DNA from: Urechis unicinctus
Lineage: Eukaryota; Annelida; Polychaeta; Xenopneusta; Urechidae
Reading direction: 5' to 3'
Assembly (NCBI GenBank): GCA_034190875.2
Contig: CM067358.1
Location: 52,886,137-52,950,136 of the forward strand
DNA: 64,000 bases
Positions 32,165-44,023 of the stretch are shown here, one piece after another. Position 1 is the first letter of the stretch; each line of letters opens with the position of its first letter. Made by a program: the position numbers and the translations under genes. Under the pieces are notes generated by a model. It did no database searches and was not told the origin of the DNA. It saw only the letters and a program-made list of their open reading frames with translations.

Positions 32165-34755
32165 CTATCTCTCCTCAGCAACGATCTTATATGGCTGGGG
32201 TTTCATGAATATCCCGACTTGAGGCTCAAGGCTTGGTAAAGGATCGGCTGGAGACGAACTGAAGTGGAACTTGTGAAGTGAGGTCACAAAGAAGAGGAAG
32301 AGTTCCATTCTCGCCAAAGGTTCACCGATACAGTTTCTTGGACCTGTCAACAGAAACGTGGTTGATTGAAGTTTAAATATTTTTCAATATAGAGTTTTGT
32401 GGTGTGTTGTCCTGGATTAATGAAGGTGGTTAAAGGGTAAATGACAGTTGTGACATTTTCCAACTTTATCACTCCATAAACGAAAAAATCCATAGAAGAG
32501 CATTGTATTGGAATTGATATCATACAACAATCTCTTGACCCTGATATATCAAAAGTGTCATGTGGTTATAATAACTCATATAGACTAGATTTACCATTTA
32601 TGTTTTGACCTTCAAACCATACAAGAGACATACACTCACCAATTCCAAATGGCAGATATTGATCTGGTCGGATCACATTCATGTCCTTATCAAGGAACCT
32701 ACCAGGATCAAAGCGTTCTGGATCTTCCCACGACAACTCACACATATTCAATCCCCAACGATTCACAAAGACCCAGGTGCCTTTGGGAACGTGGTAACCA
32801 TTGACGACGGTATCCTTGGCAACTTCACGCGGCACAGAAAATAGGGCTGTGTTTCCTATGCGCTGGCATTCCATCAGGACAGCGCGGGTGTAAGGCAGGA
32901 GCAGTCTGTGACCGTGGTAAGAGGGAACTTGACCGGGGCCGATGACATGGTCGATTTCTTCCTGTACTTTGGCCTGGATATCGGGGTAGTGACCCATCAG
33001 AAGTAATGCCCATGTTAAAGTGTTGCTGACGGTTTCACTGCCAGCGATGAATAAGTCGATAATGGTGCGGTTCAACTGCTTCTCTGCAAAAATGGAAACA
33101 ATCATATCCAGTACAGATCCCAAAGCCAGTTCTGGGTTATTTTTATCTATTTGTAAAAAGACAGTGAAGCCTATCTGTCAAGAAATTGATAAAACTTATC
33201 TTTAATAATGATGCTTTGTAGTGCATAAATAAAAAGGCAGATATTATAAGTTTCAATGGAGAGTTACACAGCTATGGAAAGTTTAGACCATACTAATGTT
33301 GTTGAATGCAATGCTAGGCAGCAACACCAGCCAAATATCTCAAAAAAATATCAAAAATATATTGATGATGATATGCAGGAACATTTTGAGTTGTACATAT
33401 TTGGAAATAATCACCACATACTCAGCAGAACTGATTTCATGCTTATAAATTGTTATCAAATACATACCACATCCTCAACATATACTCAGGAATACTTATT
33501 TCATACCATGAGACACACACTACACTCAGAAATGCTCATTACATACTTAGCTATACTAACTTCAGGTCCAAAAATTCTCTTCACCTACTCGTAAATACTT
33601 ACCGCTAAAAGTGGTCTCCACTTCCTGTTTTTCCAGTTCGTGCATCTTCACTATATACGCCTCTATAAAGTCTTCGGATTCATAATTTTCTTCAAATGTT
33701 TTCCGGTGAGAGTCAATTTGATTCTGAGCATAGTCTGCTCTTGATTGCTGATAGCGAGTTAATGTCTGGTAACCTTTTGACCACTTGAGGAGGAATTCCA
33801 TCCAAGGAATGAAATTGACAAAGCTCACTAAAGTCTGCTTCTTGGTACTTTCTTCTAAAATGTCCAAGTTCCGTACAAATACTGGATCAGTGTACTCAAA
33901 TCTTGAACCGTAAATAATAGAACATATGATATTGGAAACAGATCTGTAATACAGCTTGGCTGGATCTAAAGGCCTCTCTTTCAATCTGAGGATTTCACCT
34001 ATGAAAAAAGCGATCTCCTCGTTGATTTTGTGTTCGAGACTGACTTTGCCCATGCCAAAGTCACGTAAGCAACTAGCAGTGAATCGACGATGCTCGCGCC
34101 AGGTTTCATCTTCAGAGAAAACAATCCCTGAAAAACAAATTCTATTATAAATCAAGAGAAATATTTCAATGAGTTGAGCTAGGCCTAAAAGAATGTTCAG
34201 TAAAAACCACAAGGCTGTAATTAACATTCAGTATTTCATGTTGTTTTTGACACATTGAATACCACATTATCTATGCAAGCAAATAACCATACATTTCACG
34301 TGCAACAAGCCCATATCTCAGAACTAGGATTTACAGAGACTGAAATCAGCTGAGTGCTGGTAATTATATCTCATGACACAAACAATACTCACAAAGGACC
34401 ACTTACCACAACTTTCAGTCACTTTTTTAAAATGATTATCAGGCCGTCTACAGAAAGCGTCAGACTGATCCACAAAACACTGGCGAATAGTCTTGGAGCC
34501 ATTGAGAACGATCACCAATCTTGTCCCCAACTTCATACTATACACATCCCCATATCTCCTCCACCAATTCTGTATTGTCAAATGAGGAGCTTTCCCCAGA
34601 CGAGGAAGGGCTCCTAGAACAGGGAAGCCCCATGGGCCAGGAGGCAGGTGAACCCAGGCCGACAACTTTGTGACAAGAAGTCTGAGTAAGAACAGCAGGG
34701 CAAGTGGTAGTAGGATACTGGATGGTGTTATGGGTAGGTCATTGAGGAAGGTCAT
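32165..34755 (-). CDS. Microsomal cytochrome P450, CYP2 clan
   Basis: Four coding exons on the minus strand: 34407-34755, 33603-34127, 32640-33146 and 32165-32343. All are GT-AG with phase-1 junctions, summing to 519 residues, a normal CYP2-clan length. The N-terminus has a hydrophobic ER anchor (SSILLPLALLFLLRLLV) followed by the proline hinge LPPGPWGFPVLG. Helix C gives WREHRRF. The I-helix is FIAGSETVSNTLTWALL, where AGSET matches the oxygen-activation AGxxT. The K-helix ExxR is ECQR, PERF is in DPERFDPGRF, and the haem loop FGIGPRNCIGEPLAR with the ligand cysteine is created by joining exons 3 and 4. The enzyme should be an ER mono-oxygenase needing NADPH-P450 reductase; substrate cannot be told. 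It looks closest to CYP2U/CYP2J-like sequences, an impression rather than an alignment. No defects are seen. Confidence 0.97.
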
Positions 34756-34859
34756 GGTTGAGGTGCTTGACTACAGACAGAGAAGCATATACTGGTATTA
34801 TACAATATGTCATAGGATAAGCTTGAACTGTTAAGCTTGATTAAGCACAAATACTAGTA

Positions 34860-35440
34860 TTAAACACAAATTCTGGCACCGAACACAAAAATTAGTACTG
34901 AACACAGAGACTAGCTTTGAACATAAAAGTGACCAGCACTGGACACAAAGACAAGCACTGAATGCAGCAAGACTTAATTAAGACAAGCACAGAATGACTT
35001 GCATTGGATATAGTGATTATTCTCAAGTATAGAGACTAGACAGACAGACTAGTACTGAGCACATTGAAACTAACACTAGGCACAAAGTGACAAGCACAGA
35101 GTGACTAGCACAGAGTATGGACAAACTACCACTGAGCACACACAGATTAGTACTGAGTACATAATGACTAACACTGGGCACAGAGTGACTAGCAATGGGT
35201 ATGAACAGACAAGCACTAAGTACAGTTAGACTAACACTGAGAGCAGTTTGACTAATATTGAGTACAGTTTGACTAACACTGAGTTGTGTCAACACTGACT
35301 AACACTGGGCTCAGTTTGACTAACACTGAGCACAGACTGGCTGGCACTGGGCTCAGTATCACTAACACTGAGCACAGATGGGCCAACAGGGAGCACGGAC
35401 AGTCTTGCACTGTGCACACACAGATTAGCATTTAGCACAA
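34860..35440. repeat. Degenerate minisatellite, about 18-21-bp unit, upstream of the P450
   Basis: Dozens of imperfect units of the form GACTAACACTGAGCACAG start about 100 bp upstream of the P450 start codon and run for about 580 bp. Units are diverged (GACAAGCACTGAATGCAG, GACTAGCACAGAGTAT), so the array is old. It occupies what should be the proximal promoter. Confidence 0.85.
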
Positions 35441-36387
35441 TTGCGCACGAATGTCTGTGTAGAACTACAAAGTAACAATCACGTACCATGAACGTGCATG
35501 AACAGACTTCATCATGCACAGTTGATATTTGACTTGGTCTAGCAACTTATTAATTCATGTTCATTGTTGATGATAAATATATGCTAAATATTGGTGTTAT
35601 TACTAACAAGCGAATACGGGCTAAGCTGTTAGAGAACTTAGCTTCAAAACCTCAACTTTTACTTATCTTTTATTAGCATTGTGCTGTTTTTGAGAGCATA
35701 TATATAGGCTGTCCAATTGTATAGTTGGCAAACCCTTTTTACGTTTCAAGTGTAACACATTTTTCGGCCGTATTTTGAGACCACCCCCGTTGCGCTACAA
35801 AACACTTACCCATTTAACCCCTTAACGCACCTAGCCTACATGCCTTCCGCTGGCGTAACGTAATTTTTTAACGACCCCTTGAAACGAATGAGTGGATAAC
35901 AAGTTGGGTCGTGGCAGGACCAGAAAGGACCGAAAAAATGAATGAATGCAAATACCGCAAATGTTTTAGGGTTGACAATTAAGCAAAAACAACGCGAGGA
36001 CAGATTCAGTCATGCAATATACATAACGGATTGCAGAGGGGCCGTCACTCTGTTCATCGATAAGCTGGTTACAAAGCAGATTCTAAAAAATCCTGCAAAC
36101 AAAATGAAAATAAGATTTGTTTTGGTGCGAGGAAGTTTTTGATTGTCGAGTAGCAGTGTCTTGTGAAATCACACAAAGAAAGAATAAAAAAATCCATTGA
36201 TGTATAGCTCTGTTGACTCCGCGATATTTCATCTCAAGGGTCCCCTCTAATCACAGCGTCTGAAGGAACAAGCCACAGAACTTTCGCCCATGCCTTTTAT
36301 TATTTAACCAGGCTATTTATTAACCAAGGGAATGTTCTAGACAACTGGGAGTGTACTGACGTTACGTCACATCTCATAAAAGGCATC
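35441..36387. other. No gene seen
   Basis: AT-rich, no repeats or coding signal that I can support. Confidence 0.55.
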
Positions 36388-36674
36388 ATCAACAACTAGC
36401 AAATTACAACCAACCAGTCAATCATCAACAACAAATTACAACCAGCAAATTACAACCAGCCAGTCAATCATCAACAACCAGCAAATTACAACCAGCCAGT
36501 CAATCATCAACAACCAGCAAATTACAACCAGCCAGTCAATCATCAACAACCAGCAAATTACAACCAGCCAGTCAATCATCAACAACCAGCAAATTACAAC
36601 CAATCATACAACCAGCCAGTCAATCATCAACAACCAGCAAATTACAACCAGCCAGTCAATCATCAACAACAAGC
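36388..36674. repeat. 36-bp minisatellite
   Basis: About eight units of CAACCAGCAAATTACAACCA plus GCCAGTCAATCATCAA, very similar to one another. The first units are shorter and one carries an extra AATCATACAACCAGCC. Recent tandem expansion. Confidence 0.95.
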
Positions 36675-38570
36675 AAAATAGAGGAAACGCTCGTTAGAGG
36701 CAAACTGGCAGATCTCTCAAACTCAACTTGCTGACTTAATCTCACTAAGGTTTCATATGTAAACAATGTTGCATACTAATATATTGGAATTTCTTTTAGG
36801 ATGTAACAGATTTCGACTGGTGGCGCTGCACCGCGGCGGCACGCAGTCTAGTGTGTGCTCGTGTTTTTCTGTCACTTTCCTCGTGTTTTGGCCTTTGTTG
36901 GGCTTCTGTTTTTAGTGCAGTGTGTGAATAAGACCGTCTACAACATCTTTTAATCAAAGGATACATCTGAATCTGTTGGGCTTTCTCATCAGCTGCCCAG
37001 GAAGGGACATTGTGTTTTTCCCGCTGCTCAACTACGCGCTTCGCTTCTCGGAAAGCCACGTGCTTTGCCTGGTCTGTTTCCATTGTCTTTCGCACTCTTC
37101 GACCTTGGAAACTACAACAACGTCAACAAACGACCAGCTGTCTTTCTGACCACCACATCAATATGTAACGTGAGTCGCCGATCATGTGATGACCGTGTGC
37201 AAATAAAGCATATGCTGTCCTACACCAGGAAGGAACTCCTCGATATCTGTGGGTCACTGCCTCTCCCGATCTCCTGCGCATCGGCTTCTGCGCAGGCTGG
37301 GATTAGCATTGTCTGCCATGGAGAGTGTGCCTCTCCATCACGGAGATCACAGCACCCGTCTTCCAGCGCCATCTGGAATTTTTCCTGCCAAAAAACAGGC
37401 TTAGCAGGGGCTGGGACACGAGGAGAGTGACAGAGAGACACGAGTCAATTGTAGACTGTAAAGCAAATTCCTGAATCGGGCTAATACATTATCTTATCTT
37501 ATCTTATCTAAAAGGCCTAACACTTGTGATCCTGTATATGTAATTTTTTGGGACCTTTTGTCCAAAAGAGTTCGATTAAATTCCCCACCAACGGATAGAT
37601 TGCAAACTAATGGCTGAATGTATAATTGGTAAATCATTGGCATGGAAAATGGATGGCTCGGTAATGGATGGCAGAGTAGTGAGTAATGACGCATAATCAG
37701 ATTGAACCAGCGTGCCTCTGGTGTCGAATCTGGGGCCTGTTCTCTTCGTTACTAACGTAATTGAGCTAGATAGCGCTAATAATTGACATATCAGCTGCAA
37801 AGACACGCCGAGTTCGCGGTTAGATCAGACGAACATTCACTGGTCGTTACAGAGGAGTTTTTATCAAACTTTATCGCATGGCACCCTACTCTAAGCCAAT
37901 CAGAGCTCGAGAAAAAGCTCGGTCTTTTACCCATATCGCCTCAAGACGAAACAGTTTCCCCGTCTGATAACTGCGACCGTGTCGATATATCTACCAAGTC
38001 AAACAAGGTTTTGAGAAGGTCCCTCACAGAGCACCACTGCTCTAACATGGCAACACTTCGGAGGGTCTTAATATCACGCATCACCTTGCAAGTCTTAAAA
38101 CGAAGGTTTTCTCAAGAGTCATTTGCTTGTCAGCCGCTAATCTGGTTGCGTATCGCTCATCGGGAAGTCACGGTATTATCCCATCTCCCCGGAATCATGC
38201 TGAGGCGCGAAATTCTAACACCTGCCGAGCCGTGTCTACTGCGCTACAGTGTTGGTGCTGAATTGACCAGCACAAGAAGCACCTCTTACTTCCCAGTTGG
38301 TTACTATAGATGGATCCAAGGGAGCAACAAACGCACCATCTGGAACACTAAAATTCGTCTCAAAATCACTGGAGAAAAATCTCCGAGATCTCCTATAGTT
38401 GAAACCATCATTACAGGCAGCTGAGGTCGAGTGGGGGATTAAGAGAATACCTCTCATATTTCATTTCCCAGGCAGATACATAACATTGGTTCACGCCAAT
38501 TATCATTATTAGGAGACAAGAGTCGTGCGCTTGATTATCGCGTGTAGGTACGCCATCGCGCGTGATAAGT
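36675..38570. other. No supported gene; possible non-LTR retroelement fragment ending about 37510
   Basis: The stretch 37200-37510 ends in (TTATC)n at 37488-37510, as the 3' tails of some LINE/SINE elements do. The open frame before it contains YTRKELLDICG, faintly LINE-like. A 213-codon plus frame at 37783-38424 is open but has no motif I recognise and no splice context. I do not call either as a gene. Confidence 0.35.
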
Positions 38571-38845
38571 ATGTTATGTTACGTTATTTTCCGTCGCGTC
38601 ACTTTATATGTTATGGCGCGAGAAGAGTTAACTTGTCTTATGAATACCATTCAGAGATGATATATGGTATATAATTAATGAATTAAAATATATATGCCTT
38701 TATGCGATGGAATAGCGGTTATATAAATCGGTGATACAGACAGACACTCCGAGTCTCGTTGATTCTTTCTCCATATCACCCACGTGACCATGCGATAACC
38801 AACACATATAAGACCCAATCTACAAAATATAATTAATACGTGGTG
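38571..38845 (+). mobile_element. Possible solo LTR remnant (fossil), gypsy-like end
   Basis: Begins TGTTATGTTACG, has TATATAAATC at about 38720, and is followed at about 38842 by TGGTGACCCTAACGTC. That resembles the LTR/primer-binding-site junction of gypsy/Mag-type elements (TGGTGACCC). No flanking duplication, second LTR or coding part is visible, so this is a weak call. Confidence 0.35.
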
Positions 38846-39941
38846 ACCCTAACGTCAACGTGGCATAGACATATTTGAAAGGGTTCAAGGGAAGATACAA
38901 AGCTCGTAATCGCCATAACTGATATGTGTTAAAAACAAGGACTGACATCTCAATGGATCAGATAATATTAGTGTTGATTAGTTTTTTGTCAGCTTGGCAG
39001 TCAAGAAAACAAACGACTTCGGTGAACGATGGCAAAAACCTAGGGCAAGTACAGAGACAAGACGGGAAGCTAGCTTTCTCCCGTCGAGTTTTGTTCAAGC
39101 GGCCCTTAGCATCGAGCCTATGTATTTGTCAACTGGACGCAAGTGTTAGCGCGTAATGTTGGACCCGCCCGACTCCATTGGTTGTTATATTGTGGCCGAT
39201 TCAAATTTAACCCGCCATTGGCTGGACGACAACGTAATTTCGAGCCCTGCATTTCTATGCGTTTTAAGGCGACTATCTTCGTAAATCTTAACCCAATAAC
39301 TGACGTATGCAGATATACAGCATACCTGCATTCCCGTGCGGCACCTACAAGACTCGCGTAAGAAAACCCCGGCTCTGTTCAGTTCGGAAATCCCAATATA
39401 AAACTCTGGTGTAAGGAAGATTTAAATTGTTTATCCTAACATAACCTTTGGTTATTGTTTGTAAATTTCTTGCCGACATGAGCAAATAAGTTTCGTATTG
39501 CTTAAACAAAGTGGACTTCAAGTGTACGCCATTTTATAGTGTTATCATTCTTTTATCGGGGACTTACACCGCTGTTAAATAATCTGCAAATAATACTTGT
39601 GTCTGATAAGTCCCAGGGGTCAAGGTATATTTATGCAATAGAATAGAATCAGAGGATAAGATTGCTAGGCCAGATAAAAAAGATAACTTGATATTTATCT
39701 ATTTATCCGACTGGTGGAGACAAGAGACGTTAACAGATAGTACTTTAATTCCAGGAGACAGTTCTATTTTTACAAGCGCGGACATGAAAGAGTGGGAGCC
39801 TAACTCCTTGGGTACGTGCGGAAACTTTCGTAGTGCGCTACACGTGTCGTGAAAAATGTGGTTGCATAAGTTATAAAGGTGTCCAACGATTTGTGCTTCA
39901 CATCTTGTCTTTAGTGACAACACAAAACTTGACGTCGTGAT

Positions 39942-39942
<1 letters not shown>
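38846..39942. other. No gene seen
   Basis: No repeat or coding signal that I can support. Confidence 0.5.
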
Positions 39943-40020
<78 letters not shown>

Positions 40021-40151
40021 TATATATATAGATATATATATATATATATATATATATAGATTTATATATATAGATATAGATATATATATATATATAGAGA
40101 TATATATATATATTATATATCTATATATATATATATATCTATATATATATA

Positions 40152-40225
<74 letters not shown>
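39943..40225. repeat. Compound (TA)n tract forming a large palindrome
   Basis: A 280-bp TA tract. Interruptions left of about 40113 are of the type TAGATA or TAGAGATA, while those to the right are their complements, TATCTATA. The whole therefore approximates an inverted repeat centred near TATATTATATATC at about 40110. Confidence 0.9.
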
Positions 40226-40226
<1 letters not shown>

Positions 40227-42273
40227 CGGCACGAATTTATTACAGACTCGTCACTGAATACATACATAAACACAGTGGTCCGTTTAACATAACACAACTG
40301 ACTATATTAATATACAATAATTCAGCGACTATGAGATATATTCACATGCGTATAATTAAACCAGGGTATCCGAATCCGCGACCTATAATACAAACTGCTT
40401 TAAAGCATAGACCTGACAATATCATTGTCAACTTTTTCCAACCTACAAGTGAAACGGTATATGAGATTGCGAATGACTGCAGAGCAGCTTGGAACCTCCA
40501 TGAATGCGCGCACACTATATACTTGTACTATCAACGACAGTATCAAATGCAATTGATAGTTTTGCACCTTTCCCAAATCTAAACAAACAGAGAATAAGAG
40601 AGTTTTCTTTACCTGAGAAAGTCACAGTTCGGAAGCATCTCCGTTGTACAAGGAGGGTGTACTGTAACCATTATCGCACGGATGTAGTGATCTCTTACGG
40701 ACAATCTTGCAAGTGAGTACTCACAGTATAGTTGGTCAGATAACACCACATCATTTGGAAACCTGCCAAAATAAGAAGATTGGAATGAAGCCATGCATTA
40801 TACATAAACAGTTTGCTGGATTACTCGTGAGCAGAACGTGCTGGTGTGGAATGTGAAAGACACCGGTGAGGTCACAATCGATCGCTTGACGAACGCCCTC
40901 TGGCGAACAAAATTTAGCAGGGATGGTTTGAATAGCGGCATCAAATACGTGCGTTGCATATCAGAATTCTAGGCGGACTTGCTCAAAAAGCTAACTTTAA
41001 ATTTCCGATGAGAACCTAGGGTCAACAGGTACAACATCAAAAACATTAAGAATCAGCCGATTAATGACGAAATAATAACGGAATTCCATGCTAATATTCA
41101 AGCACAATATGCATGCATAAATCACGTTTGCGTGAACAGGAGGGGTTGACTTGAGAAATGTGATCTAAAAAGAAACCATTGATATACAGCGGGAAATGTA
41201 TTTTTATGGGAGAGTAACTCCTCCAGAGCGAGCGTCGCCTTACCGAAGCAAAGTCTGTGCTGCTGAGAATAGTATCTTGTTGTTTAAAAACAGAATAGCC
41301 TAAGAATGCAGTATTTGTCATGGACGATGTGACACCAACTTGGTTTGTTAGAGCTGGAACCAAAAACTGTTTACAAAGACGACCACTTAATCATGAGCGC
41401 AACATGTGTTGAACCTTGTGAGAGGTGAAGACTTAATTTTGAAAGTAAATTCAGATGCTGCTAGTCGAAAAAAACACGCTTTTATATTCATACAGCGCAT
41501 GCGCTTGGGATAGTACAGTACGATCCCACCGTCAAGATCGTACACATTACAGTTTTATATTTTCTATATAATGAAAACTAATATGGTTTATCATGTTCAC
41601 TGCGCAGGGCCAATTCGCCACCCAGCGGCCCTAAGGAATGGTCTTCGCATCCGGCGGCGACGATGAAGGCTCTTGGTGTCGCGTTTGGTCATAAGAGTGT
41701 ACGTAATGAGACATACCATTTTTACTCATTCGCAATTCTCCATTGCCAGTTTCTGGTGCCGTTCATTCTCATATATTGGCGCATCTTCAGCTCGGAGAAT
41801 GGCGCCAATATACTCATGTCGACTCGTACCATGCGGCGGAGATTGGCGGAATCACGGTCACTCCTCGTTCAGCAACGTAAACGGTTAGGCAAACTTATCC
41901 GCTGAAGCTGTGAAGGGACCGAACTGCTTGAGTAGAATACGTTTTACTTAGCGGGGAAAGTAAGAAACTTCTACAGGCACAAGATGGTACCCGTTATGCG
42001 TCATTCGTATCCGAGAGTAGTCAAAACGATCAACGCGGTTTTTAACCAATTTGGATGACAGCTTTGTTCTGAAGGTCGTGCCAAGTGGTAAGAAAAGTCT
42101 CATTTGTTCCTAGATCGTGCTAACCGCGGTAAGCGATGCCCTTCAATTGGAGTTTCAGAACTTTTACTCCCTCAGTCGCTGGTTAGAGAAAAAAATAACA
42201 ACTTATTGTGTACGTCCACTAGTACCAGATTTCCTCTTACGTGTTTTTGAGCGCCTGACACAAAATCTCAGCG
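40226..42273. other. No gene seen; short inverted repeat at 41773-41811
   Basis: Inverted words ATATTGGCGC (41773-41782) and GCGCCAATAT (41802-41811) flank a 19-bp loop. Small open frames show no conserved features. Confidence 0.5.
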
Positions 42274-42350
42274 ACTCTGATAGATCGTTTGGAAAGTACT
42301 ATATAAGTTATAAAGTACTTTCCAAACGATCCATCCTCAGCTCAGAGTCA
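42274..42350. repeat. Foldback: 18-bp perfect inverted repeat
   Basis: GATCGTTTGGAAAGTACT (42283-42300) and its exact complement (42314-42331) flank the loop ATATAAGTTATAA. Outside these, GACTCTGA at 42274-42281 and TCAGAGTC about 10 bp beyond the right arm extend the symmetry. It could be a degenerate foldback/MITE remnant or a structured RNA, but no transcript signal is seen. Confidence 0.85.
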
Positions 42351-43436
42351 GAGTATAGGTCCGCTTTGGGGGTTGTACCCGCAAACAAAAGAGGCCTGGC
42401 ATCGGGAACCGAGCGAACAATCCCAGCATAGAAGTGGACAGAGACTTTTAAATTGCTATTTTCAACCATGCAATCGACGCGGATTTTATAATACACTAGG
42501 ACTTATACCTTATGAAAGATTGCATCAACTATCTGTTCTATGCGGATGCCAATTCAAAGTGGGATTACGATTGCACGGTACAATCTAGAGCTTAATCCAG
42601 ATTATTTCAACTGTTCAATGAAGTAATGTAAAATGGTTTTTTTTGCGCATTGTCATGCATCTGTGTCAACTAGCCCAAAAGACCAACGTCAGGTTCTATT
42701 TATCACCTTGTCGAGGGCGTGCATGCATCACTCCCGTACTTAGTTCGAAAGAGCTAGTGTCAACCTATGAAAACCATGGTTATGATAAATATCGCTGGGT
42801 CGCTGAATAAATGTTCACCACTATTCCAACAATCTGAATCTGAGTTCATGACCGTAATATTGCAGCCAAGAATCAGTATTTTTTGGTCAGGACCGACAAT
42901 TAGTTTTTTTCCCTTGAGGTTTTGAGAGGGGAATTGATGTTACAGGTAAAATTGTCATAACGTCCGTACAATTTAGCTCAAATCCAAAAAATGGATCCGT
43001 AATGCGTTTTCAAGGCGAATATTGACATGTATTCATTGTCTGTTGGATAACTGAGGAAGTTAGGTCAAAGGACACTTCACGGTGAAATTAAATTTATATA
43101 ACGTTACCCACTGACCAGCTATGCTGTACTTGACTTTCATCTCTTTCGTCTGTTGATAAATATTGCGATAATACGTGCGACTGTCGGCTACTGAAGTTGT
43201 CCGTCAATTACATTGGGCCGTTATGATATCTACCTGTTCCATCGGCAATGTCGTTAAATCAGGGATATCACATCCATCGCTCCCGCAAAGGCGATTAAAA
43301 ATATTGTGAACTTGTTAACTATATTTGTTAGTAAACATAATTAAAGCCCCATTTACATAATTTTGCAGCCTTACGTGTGAATTAGTTCTTTATTGAATTG
43401 AATAATAAAATTTACCTCAAATGACCATATGAACTA
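42351..43436. other. No gene seen
   Basis: Upstream region of the tetraspanin; no promoter motif that I can defend. Confidence 0.5.
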
Positions 43437-43553
43437 ATGAAGAGGTAGGCAAAGAAACTCCGCCTCTGACAGCACCGCACTATTTACTACTGTAGAGAGT
43501 TGGCATCAGATCATCAAAACACCGGGGGCGAGTTTCCTTGCCTAATGAAGAGG
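43437..43553. mobile_element. 99-bp MITE with TAGGCAA termini
   Basis: Element 43446-43544 has terminal inverted repeats TAGGCAAAGAAACTC and, on the other strand at the right end, TAGGCAAGGAAACTC. Identical 9-bp repeats ATGAAGAGG (43437-43445 and 43545-43553) flank it, suggesting a 9-bp target-site duplication as in Mutator-like elements. A second complete copy with different flanks lies at 58403-58496, which confirms the ends. No coding capacity. Confidence 0.75.
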
Positions 43554-43597
43554 TAGCCACGCACAACTGTAATATAAATATATACGTCATGCATGGC

Positions 43598-43725
43598 TAA
43601 TGAAGAGGTGGTCAAGAAACTTTGCCTCTGACACTTTGACAGCGTCTGCACTGTTTACTGCTGTCATTCTCACATATCATGGCTGTATGGGGATACCTTA
43701 ATCAGGGGCGAGGTAATTTGCCTCC
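43598..43725. mobile_element. Diverged second MITE copy
   Basis: TCAAGAAACTTTGCCTCTGACA, split here as TCAAGAAACTTTGCC plus TCTGACA, and a right end GGGGCGAGGTAATTTGCCT resemble the neighbouring 99-bp element. ATGAAGAGG again precedes it, so a local duplication of element plus flank is possible. Confidence 0.55.
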
Positions 43726-44023
43726 TGAAGAATTTTCATTTCAATACTACATATCCATCAAACAAAATTGCTTTAAATAGTGTGAATACCACCTATGTGG
43801 GTTTTTGGGCAACTCAATACCACTCCAGTTCTCCATGGTCCTCGATTTTCATTTCTACTTTTATAGGGCTTTGTTATCAATTAATACTCAACTATCTAAT
43901 TTCTATATGTACTTTAATCACATAATATCTATATGTACATTTTAAGCGCCAGATGATTGAGCTTTGGGGGCATTCATCATGATAACATGGTGTTAATGTG
44001 TCTTGGTTCAGGTGTCAAATGGC

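Noticed and set aside
36796-37430. ORFs suggesting a LINE ORF1
   Set aside because: Only one faint motif (YTRKELLDICG) and a (TTATC)n tail; too little for a gene or a named family.
37783-38424. 213-codon plus-strand ORF
   Set aside because: No motif, no family resemblance and no splice or promoter context. The opposite strand is also partly open. Could be a decayed element, but I cannot support it.
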